Shown here one piece after another: positions 20,767 to 26,356 of a stretch of 26,356 nt of DNA. The translations under genes were made by a program, and so were the position numbers. Source of the DNA: DATBDM01 sp036269915 (GTDB lineage: Bacteria > Actinomycetota > Thermoleophilia > Solirubrobacterales > Solirubrobacteraceae); assembly GCA_036269915.1 (NCBI GenBank), contig DATBDM010000254.1, positions 1 to 26,356 on the forward strand. Reading direction: 5' to 3'. The first letter of the stretch is position 1. The number at the start of each line of letters is the position of its first letter. The notes under the pieces are model-generated. The model did no database searches. It saw only the letters and a program-made list of their open reading frames with translations, and had not been told where the DNA came from.

Positions 20767-22565
20767 AGCCCGGCCGCCAGCACGGCGCGCGCGACCGGCG
20801 CCGCCGTGTCGCCGCCCGCGCCCTGCGCGACGAGCAGGACGCTGACCGCGATCTTCGGCCGCTTCGCCGGCGCGAAGGCCGCGAACCAGGCGTCGGTATC
20901 GGTCGTGTCGGGCTGCGGCTTCAGCGACGGATCGGTCGGCTCGGGATCCTGGGAGACCGTCGAGCGCAGCTCGGCGGTGCCGGTCTTGCCGGCGACGGTC
21001 ACGCCGGGGATCGCCGCCGCCACCCCCGTCCCGTTGGCCACGACCGCCTCCATCGCGCGCCGCACCTGGCGCGCGACGCGCGGCGTGGTCGCCCGCGTCC
21101 GCGCTCGCACGGCGCCCTTGGCATAGGTGGGCAGCGGCCGCCGGCCGTGCTCGCCGATGGCCGCCGCGACCGTCGCCAGGTGCAGCGGGGTGGAGAGGAC
21201 CTTGCCCTGCCCGATCGCAGTCGAGCCGAGCGCGAGCGCGTCGCCGATCTCGTCCGCCATGGGGATCGTCGCGCGCGCCGCGCCCGCGATCCCCAGGTCC
21301 TGGTTGAAGCCGAAGCGCTCCGCCGTCGCCACGAGGTCCTTGGCGCCGACCTCGACGCCGAGCGGGGCGAAGACCGAGTTGCACGACTCCGCGAAGGAGG
21401 CGAGGAGCGTCCCGCCGCAGGTCTCGCCGTTGGCGTTCTGCAGCGCCACGCCGGAGAGCGTGGCCTCGCTGTGGGCGGGATAGGTCGTCGAGAGCTTGGC
21501 CGCCTTGTTCTCGAGCGCGCTGGTCAGCGTGATGATCTTGAACGTCGACCCTGGCGGCTGCGGGGCCGAGGAGGCGATCCCGGCGAGCGCGAGGATCTCG
21601 CCGTCGGAGGGACGGATCGCGGCGACGCCGCCGTAGCGCCCCGCCAGCGCCGTGACCGCGGCGCGCTGGACGTCGGGATCGATCGTCGTGCGCACGTCGG
21701 TGCCCGGCTTGGGAACGCTCGAGGCGATCACGCGGCGGCCGGCCTTGAGCTCGCCGCCGGGCGTGCCGGCGAGCTGGCGGTCGAACTGCAGTTCGAGCCC
21801 CGTCAGCCCGACGGAGGCCCCGGCGGGGAATCCGCGCCCCTCGAGCTCGGCCGCGCGCGGCGGGGACGCCGGACCGATGCGGCCGGCGACCTCGGCGGCC
21901 ACCGGCCCGAGATCGGAGAGGCGCGCGTCGCCCTTGGCCAGCGGCGTGCCGTCGCGCGCCTCGATCGTCGCCCGCGCCGGCATCCGCGTCACGCGGGTGA
22001 GGCGCTCGCCGCGGCGCAGGCCGGGGAACAGCAGGTCCGGCCGCCAGGCGACCGCCGGCGAGCCGTCGGGCCCGTCGACCAGCGGCAGGGTGACGTCCGC
22101 GCCGACCGTCCCGAAGATCCGCGTGCGAGCGCTCGCCGGGAAGCGCACCGAGTCGCCGGAGACCTTCGGCTTGCCGAGGTCGAGGCCGGCGAGCGTCGCC
22201 GCGGCGGCGGCCTCCCGGTAGGCCCGTGCGAAGCGCACCACGGGCCACCTGGCCTGCGACGACGGGGCGAGCATCGCGTGCATCGCGCCGTAGTCGCCGC
22301 GCTGCCAGGCCTGCTCCCAGCGCGTGGCCAGGCGCCGCTCGGACGGCTCGTGGCGCGCGCCGACGATCAGGCCGACGAGGAACGCGCACGCCGCGACGCC
22401 GCCGAGCATGGCGAGCCGGCGCGTGCCGGCGCTGCGCCCCGCCGGAGGACGGCGGGACGGGGAACGGCGGGGCGGGGCGGAAGGGTCGGGGCGGGGAGGG
22501 ACTGGGGGCACGCTGCGTCGAGGGAGGGTACGAGCCGACACTCCCCGCTGGATGGCCTCGGGCAT
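20763..22565 (-). CDS. Penicillin-binding protein with NTF2-like N-terminal domain
   Basis: A 600-residue class B-type PBP (D,D-transpeptidase) cross-linking peptidoglycan. Residues 1-48 are cytoplasmic, Pro/Arg/Ser-rich; one membrane helix spans 52-70 (MLGGVAACAFLVGLIVGA). Residues about 75-190 resemble the NTF2-like MecA N-terminal domain. The transpeptidase motifs are GSTFK (Ser340, Lys343), SCN (394-396) and KTGT (527-530), all intact. It belongs to the MecA/PbpA-like branch rather than to FtsI. The start is the ATG at 22565, but no Shine-Dalgarno supports it; a GTG at 22541 is possible. It faces the MarP-like gene, with only 32 bp between start codons. Confidence 0.9.
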   Translation of the reverse strand: MPEAIQRGVSARTLPRRSVPPVPPRPDPSAPPRRSPSRRPPAGRSAGTRRLAMLGGVAACAFLVGLIVGARHEPSERRLATRWEQAWQRGDYGAMHAMLAPSSQARWPVVRFARAYREAAAAATLAGLDLGKPKVSGDSVRFPASARTRIFGTVGADVTLPLVDGPDGSPAVAWRPDLLFPGLRRGERLTRVTRMPARATIEARDGTPLAKGDARLSDLGPVAAEVAGRIGPASPPRAAELEGRGFPAGASVGLTGLELQFDRQLAGTPGGELKAGRRVIASSVPKPGTDVRTTIDPDVQRAAVTALAGRYGGVAAIRPSDGEILALAGIASSAPQPPGSTFKIITLTSALENKAAKLSTTYPAHSEATLSGVALQNANGETCGGTLLASFAESCNSVFAPLGVEVGAKDLVATAERFGFNQDLGIAGAARATIPMADEIGDALALGSTAIGQGKVLSTPLHLATVAAAIGEHGRRPLPTYAKGAVRARTRATTPRVARQVRRAMEAVVANGTGVAAAIPGVTVAGKTGTAELRSTVSQDPEPTDPSLKPQPDTTDTDAWFAAFAPAKRPKIAVSVLLVAQGAGGDTAAPVARAVLAAGL

Positions 22566-22581
22566 GCGTGGTCAGCGCCGG

Positions 22582-22587
22582 TACGCT
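22582..22587 (+). promoter_or_regulatory. Candidate -10 hexamer of the MarP-like gene
   Basis: TACGCT, 10 nt before the ATG at 22598, within the 32-bp divergent gap. Any -35 would lie inside the start of the opposite PBP gene. Confidence 0.5.
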
Positions 22588-22597
22588 GATCTCGCCG

Positions 22598-23728
22598 ATG
22601 ACGGGGCTCGATTGGATCATCACGGGCGCCGCGCTCCTGCTCGCGCTGTTCGGCTGGGCGCAGGGGTTCATCTCGGCCGCACTGGCCCTCATCGGCTTCG
22701 CCATCGGCGCGTGGATCGGGACCCGGATCGGCCCGTCGCTGGTCGGGCAGGAGTCGCCGTGGGCACCCGCCTTCGGCCTGCTCGGCGCGCTGCTCGGCGG
22801 CGCGATCCTCGCCGCCGGGTTCGAGGGGCTGGGCTCGCGATTGCGCGGGATGATGCGCACCCTGCCGGGCCTGACGGCGGTCGACGGGCTGCTCGGCGCG
22901 CTGCTGACCGTGTGCGTCGGGCTCGGGGTGATCTGGCTGCTCGGGGCGGTCGCGCTCCAGCACGGCGGCGACGCCCGTCGCGAGGTGCAGCGCTCGGCGA
23001 TCCTCTCGAGCCTCAACGAGATCGCGCCGCCGTCGAGCGGGCTGCTGAACGCGATCGCCAACCTCGACCCGTTCCCGCGCATCGACGGGCCGTCGGCCGG
23101 CGTGCGGGCGCCCACGGCGAAGATCGCCTCCGATCCCGACGTCAAGCGCGCGGGCCACAGCGTGGTGAAGATCCTCGGCACCGCCTGCGGCGCGGGCGTC
23201 GAGGGGTCGGGCTGGGTCGCCCGGCCGGGCGTCGTGGTGACGAACGCCCACGTCGTGGCGGGCGAGCAGGACACGCACGTGCTCCTGCGCGGCCACGGGC
23301 CGAGCCTCGGCGCGACCGTGATCGCCTTCGATCCGCACGACGACGTCGCTGTGCTGCGCGTGAGCGGGCTGGACGCCCCGCCGCTGCGCTTCGCGAACCC
23401 GCAGACGGGCGCCGCCGGGGCGATCCTCGGCTTCCCGCTGGACGGGCCCTTCGACGTGCGCGCCGGGCGCCTCGGCGTCACCCGCACGGTGATCACGCAG
23501 GACGCCTACGGCCGGGGACCGGTCCGCCGCACGATCGCGGCGCTGCGCGGCGCCGTGCGGCCCGGCAACTCCGGCGGGCCGATGGTCGATGGCGCCGGTC
23601 ACGTCCTCACCACGGTCTTCGCGGCCACCACGCGCGGGCCGCGGGGCGGCTACGGGGTCCCGAACGCCGAGGTGCGCAAGGCGCTCGCGGGGGCAGGCGG
23701 GGCCGTGTCCACGGGCCCCTGCGCGTAG
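22598..23728 (+). CDS. MarP-like membrane serine protease (CvpA-trypsin fusion)
   Basis: A 376-residue protein with an N-terminal CvpA-like membrane domain (four hydrophobic segments: about 7-36, 53-75, 93-121 with a short break) and a C-terminal extracytoplasmic chymotrypsin-fold protease. The triad is His218 (TNAHVV), Asp249 or Asp248 (DPHDDVAVL), and Ser325 (PGNSGGP). This architecture matches MarP of Mycobacterium tuberculosis, which helps resist acid and oxidative stress by processing a peptidoglycan hydrolase. Several such hydrolases are encoded in this window. Cys197 and Cys375 could form a disulfide. The frame is open upstream, but translation from the ATG at 22598 gives the proper CvpA start. 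Confidence 0.9.
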   Translation: MTGLDWIITGAALLLALFGWAQGFISAALALIGFAIGAWIGTRIGPSLVGQESPWAPAFGLLGALLGGAILAAGFEGLGSRLRGMMRTLPGLTAVDGLLGALLTVCVGLGVIWLLGAVALQHGGDARREVQRSAILSSLNEIAPPSSGLLNAIANLDPFPRIDGPSAGVRAPTAKIASDPDVKRAGHSVVKILGTACGAGVEGSGWVARPGVVVTNAHVVAGEQDTHVLLRGHGPSLGATVIAFDPHDDVAVLRVSGLDAPPLRFANPQTGAAGAILGFPLDGPFDVRAGRLGVTRTVITQDAYGRGPVRRTIAALRGAVRPGNSGGPMVDGAGHVLTTVFAATTRGPRGGYGVPNAEVRKALAGAGGAVSTGPCA

Positions 23729-23747
23729 CCCGAGTTCACGGATTCTC

Positions 23748-23797
23748 GCGGCGTCTCGCCGCCGTGGCGTCTCTGACTCGGCCCACGGCACCGAGTC
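23748..23797. terminator. Two small hairpins after the MarP-like gene
   Basis: GCGGCG-TCT-CGCCGC (23748-23762) and GACTCGG (23775-23781) with CCGAGTC (23791-23797, 9-nt loop) lie in the 128-nt gap before topB. No T-run follows, so termination is only a suggestion. The rest of the gap holds only the topB hexamer. Confidence 0.3.
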
Positions 23798-23840
23798 GGA
23801 CGCGATGATCCGCCAACTCCGCCTGATCGACACCATCGTC

Positions 23841-23846
23841 TACCCT
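23841..23846 (+). promoter_or_regulatory. Candidate -10 hexamer of the topoisomerase gene
   Basis: TACCCT, 10 nt before the ATG at 23857; identical in sequence and spacing to the one before xseB. Confidence 0.5.
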
Positions 23847-23856
23847 CCGACGGCCC

Positions 23857-26082
23857 ATGGGCAAGACGCTTGTCATCGCCGAGAAGCCGTCCGTCGGCCA
23901 GGATCTCACCAGGGCCCTGCCGGGGGCGTTCCAGAAGCACGAGGGCTACCTCGAGTCGGACTCCCACGTCGTCACGTGGGCGGTCGGCCATCTCGTGCAG
24001 CTCGCCGAGCCCGACGAGTACGACGCCAAGTACAAGAAGTGGCGCATGGCGGATCTGCCGATCGTGCCGGACCGCTTCAAGCTCGTCGTCCGCGACGAGC
24101 GCTCGCGCAAGCAGATGACGGTGATCAGCAAGCAGCTCAAGCGCGCGGACGTCGAAGAGGTCATCAACGCCTGCGATGCCGGCCGCGAGGGCGAGCTGAT
24201 CTTCGCCTGGACCTTCGAGAAGGCGAACGCGAAGAAGCCGGTCAAGCGCCTCTGGCTGTCCTCGATGACCGCGCAGGCGATCAAGAGCGCGTTCGGCTCG
24301 CTGCGCCCGCGCGAGGAGCTGGCGCTGCTCGAGCAGGCCGCCCGCTCGCGCTCGGAGGCGGACTGGATCGTCGGCATGAACGCGACGCGCGCCGCGACCA
24401 TCCGGCTGCGCTCGTCCTTCGACGGCGCCGTCTCGCTCGGCCGCGTGCAGACGCCGACGCTCGCGATCATCGCCCGCCGCGAGGAGGAGATCCGCGCCTT
24501 CGTCCCCGAGCCGTACTGGCTCGTCGACGCGAGGTTCGATCCGGTCGCCGGCGAGTCCGGGCGCTCCTACGTGGGCCGCTACCACGCGGGGGCCAACCCG
24601 CGGATGGCGACGGCCGAGGAGGCCGACGCGGTCGTCGCCGCCGTGCGCGGCAAGACGGGCACGATCACCAAGCTCGAGAAGCGCACCACGAAGGAGCGCG
24701 CGCCGCTCCTGTACGACCTGACGAGCCTGCAGCGCGACGCCAACACGCGCTTCGGGTTCTCCGCGCGCCGCACGCTCGCCGCCGCCCAGCGGCTCTACGA
24801 GGAGCACAAGGCGCTCACGTACCCGCGTACGAACTCCCGCTTCCTGCCGTCGGACATGGCGGGCGAGATCAAGCCGATCGCCGAGCTCGTCGGGGGCCAG
24901 CGGGAGTACGCCAAGGGCGCCGCCTACGTGACCGGGCTCGACGTGCTGCCGCTCGGACGCGTGGTCAACGACGCCAAGGTCACCGACCACCACGCGATCA
25001 TCCCCACCAACGCCGAGCACCGCATCGACAGGATGAGCGACGACGACCGGCGGATCTACGACATGGTCGTGCGCCGCTTCCTGGCCGTCTTCCACCCCGA
25101 CGCCGAGTTCGAGAACACGCGCCTGGAGACGACCGTCGCCGAGCACGTCTTCCGCACCCGCGGGCGCGTCCTGATCGTGCCCGGCTGGCGCGGCGTCTAC
25201 GGCGAGGGCCTGGAGAGCCGGTCCGAGGGCGACGACGACGAGGGCGCCGACCAGCAGCTGCCCAAGCTCGAACGCGGCGAGAACGTGCGCACGCTCGAGG
25301 TCGAGTCGCTGGCGCGCGAGACCAAGCCGCCGCGCCGCTACTCCGACGCGTCGCTGCTGGGGGCGATGGAGACCGCCGGCAAGCTCGTCGACGACGAGGA
25401 GCTGCGCGAGGCCATGAAGGACTCGGGGATCGGCACCCCGGCCACGCGCGCTGCGATCATCGAGCGGCTGATCGACGTCGGCTACATCGAGCGCGAGGGC
25501 CGGGCGCTGGTGGCCACCGAGAAGGGCCTCAACGTCATCAAGTTCCTGGGCGAGCACGCGCTGACGTCGCCTTCGCTGACCGGCGACTGGGAGCACCGGC
25601 TGGCGCGGATCGAGGAGGGCGAGGAGTCCCGCGAGCGCTTCATGAGCGACATCGCCGCGTTCGCCCGCGGCACGGTGGCCGAGCTCGACGCCAAGCTCAA
25701 GGAGGTCCGCATCCCGCGGGCCAACCTCGGGCCCTGCCCGGTCTGCGGGCGCGACATCGTGGAGAACCGCAAGGGCTTCTCCTGCTGGTCGCGCGAGGAT
25801 CCCGGCTGCGGGTTCGTGATCTGGAAGTCCAAGGCCGGCAAGACGCTGCCGGTGGCCGTGGCGCGCGAGCTGATCGCGCGCGGGCGCACCGAGAAGGCGG
25901 TCACCGGCTTCAAGGGCCGCTCCGGGCGCTCGTTCCGGGCCAAGCTCGCGCTGATGCAGACCGAGGACGGCAAGTGGCGCGTCGAGTTCGACGAGCCGTG
26001 GGCGCGCGAGGGCGCCAAGCCGCCCGAGGGCGAGGAACCGGCTCAGGCCGAGGAGGCCCCGGCCCCCGCCGAGGCCGCCTGA
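23857..26082 (+). CDS. topB: Type IA DNA topoisomerase (topoisomerase III-like)
   Basis: A 741-residue type IA topoisomerase that passes single DNA strands and relaxes or decatenates DNA. The Toprim domain has Glu9 in IAEKPS and DAGREGE (107-113). The active-site tyrosine is Tyr322 in LTYPRTNSR. A further core motif is DSGIGTPATRA. The C-terminal region has a four-Cys zinc module (Cys627, Cys630, Cys643, Cys651) of the topoisomerase C-terminal-repeat type, then an acidic Ala/Glu/Pro-rich tail. The length and organisation (start directly at Toprim, one C-terminal zinc unit) favour TopB over TopA. The 3' end overlaps the opposite LysR gene by 40 nt. Confidence 0.93.
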   Translation: MGKTLVIAEKPSVGQDLTRALPGAFQKHEGYLESDSHVVTWAVGHLVQLAEPDEYDAKYKKWRMADLPIVPDRFKLVVRDERSRKQMTVISKQLKRADVEEVINACDAGREGELIFAWTFEKANAKKPVKRLWLSSMTAQAIKSAFGSLRPREELALLEQAARSRSEADWIVGMNATRAATIRLRSSFDGAVSLGRVQTPTLAIIARREEEIRAFVPEPYWLVDARFDPVAGESGRSYVGRYHAGANPRMATAEEADAVVAAVRGKTGTITKLEKRTTKERAPLLYDLTSLQRDANTRFGFSARRTLAAAQRLYEEHKALTYPRTNSRFLPSDMAGEIKPIAELVGGQREYAKGAAYVTGLDVLPLGRVVNDAKVTDHHAIIPTNAEHRIDRMSDDDRRIYDMVVRRFLAVFHPDAEFENTRLETTVAEHVFRTRGRVLIVPGWRGVYGEGLESRSEGDDDEGADQQLPKLERGENVRTLEVESLARETKPPRRYSDASLLGAMETAGKLVDDEELREAMKDSGIGTPATRAAIIERLIDVGYIEREGRALVATEKGLNVIKFLGEHALTSPSLTGDWEHRLARIEEGEESRERFMSDIAAFARGTVAELDAKLKEVRIPRANLGPCPVCGRDIVENRKGFSCWSREDPGCGFVIWKSKAGKTLPVAVARELIARGRTEKAVTGFKGRSGRSFRAKLALMQTEDGKWRVEFDEPWAREGAKPPEGEEPAQAEEAPAPAEAA

Positions 26083-26356
26083 ACCGCGGCGAACAGCGCC
26101 TGGATCGACGGCCGGGCGGCGTCCGTCGCGCGCGTGGCGGCGAAGATCGTGCGGGTCACCGGCCGCTCGGCGATCGGGTGGGTCGCGACGCCACCGTAGA
26201 GCGCGAGCGCGAGGTCGGGCAGCAGCGTCACGGCCAGGCCGCGGGCGACGAGCGCGGTGGCGATCGTCGCGTCGTTGGTGCGGTGGCCGATGTCGGGCTC
26301 GAAGCCGCCGAGGTCGCGGCACAGGCGCCTCGTCATCTCGTCCCAGCCGAGGCCCG
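26043..26356 (-). CDS. LysR-type transcriptional regulator, C-terminal part
   Basis: The last 103 or so codons of a gene whose start lies right of the window. Residues such as GHRTNDATIATALVARGLAVTLLPDLAL and the following GGVATHPIAERPVTRTIFAATR match the second half of the LysR substrate-binding domain: the variable effector site, then the GxGxxLLP turn, then the strand before the last helix. The DNA-binding half is not visible, so target and effector are unknown. The reading frame stays open to the right edge. The C-terminal tail AASAGAGASSA is simple sequence and overlaps the acidic tail of topB on the other strand. Confidence 0.85.
   Translation of the reverse strand, partial: GLGWDEMTRRLCRDLGGFEPDIGHRTNDATIATALVARGLAVTLLPDLALALYGGVATHPIAERPVTRTIFAATRATDAARPSIQALFAAVQAASAGAGASSA

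Noticed and set aside
19204..23496. Very long minus-strand open frame joined to the FHA gene
   Set aside because: It mixes shadows of the PBP, MarP-like and other genes and has no family signature upstream of the FHA start at 19197. Long stop-free frames are common at this base composition.
23650..26322. 890-residue minus-strand open frame opposite topB
   Set aside because: Low-complexity Arg/Leu/Asp/Gly pattern typical of the antisense of a GC-rich coding gene; the plus strand has the complete topoisomerase motifs.

Overview
The window is very GC-rich (well above 60% by eye) and densely coded. Almost all genes are bacterial housekeeping, envelope or amino-acid genes with actinobacterial hallmarks: an HtpX-PspAB pair, PspAA next to PspA, a MarP-like CvpA-protease, a lysA-hom-thrC-thrB cluster and an actinobacterial-type cyclic di-AMP riboswitch. 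Gene content, TANNNT -10 hexamers directly before start codons and protein style suggest Thermoleophilia/Solirubrobacterales (Conexibacter/Solirubrobacter-like). That placement is inference from the sequence alone.

Layout, left to right. 1-83: the first codons of a leftward Rossmann-fold dehydrogenase-like gene with a TetR-type operator in front. 146-2179 (minus): xseA-xseB (exonuclease VII) and an MmcQ/YjbR-like gene. 2180-2682: about 500 bases without a gene, holding a large imperfect inverted duplication (2234-2419). 2683-4223 (minus): a lipoprotein with three cell-wall-binding-2 type repeats and a small unknown gene. 4390-4520: a c-di-AMP (ydaO) riboswitch reading into an NlpC/P60-like hydrolase (4536-5138). 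5139-5627 (minus): a hotdog acyl-CoA thioesterase. 5690-10547: a Psp membrane-stress module (pspA-pspAA on plus, htpX-pspAB on minus) interrupted by a three-gene TasA/SipW cassette (6753-8905, minus).

10700-17378 (plus): a coiled-coil M23 peptidase, lgt, then lysA, hom, thrC and thrB with overlaps or gaps of a few bases, and a glutaredoxin-like protein. The aspartate-pathway genes make lysine from meso-diaminopimelate, and homoserine and threonine from aspartate semialdehyde. 17396-17493: two related palindromic elements between convergent genes. 17502-19197 (minus): FHA protein, ParA/Soj-type ATPase and a stand-alone receiver. 19320-20766 (plus): a short four-cysteine protein, an SRPBCC protein and a lipoprotein. 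20763-22565 (minus): a transpeptidase penicillin-binding protein, divergent from a MarP-like membrane serine protease (22598-23728, plus). 23857-26082: topoisomerase III-like enzyme. 26043 to the end (minus): C-terminal part of a LysR-type regulator.

The main theme is envelope biology: peptidoglycan hydrolases, a PBP, Lgt, lipoproteins, Psp/HtpX membrane stress, and a secreted TasA-like fibre candidate with its own signal peptidase. No transposon, phage, CRISPR, tRNA or rRNA was seen. The least conventional signals are the TasA/SipW cassette inside the Psp module, the two structured intergenic repeats, and a recurrent TANNNT hexamer 6-10 nt before start codons that lack a Shine-Dalgarno sequence, pointing to widespread leaderless transcription.
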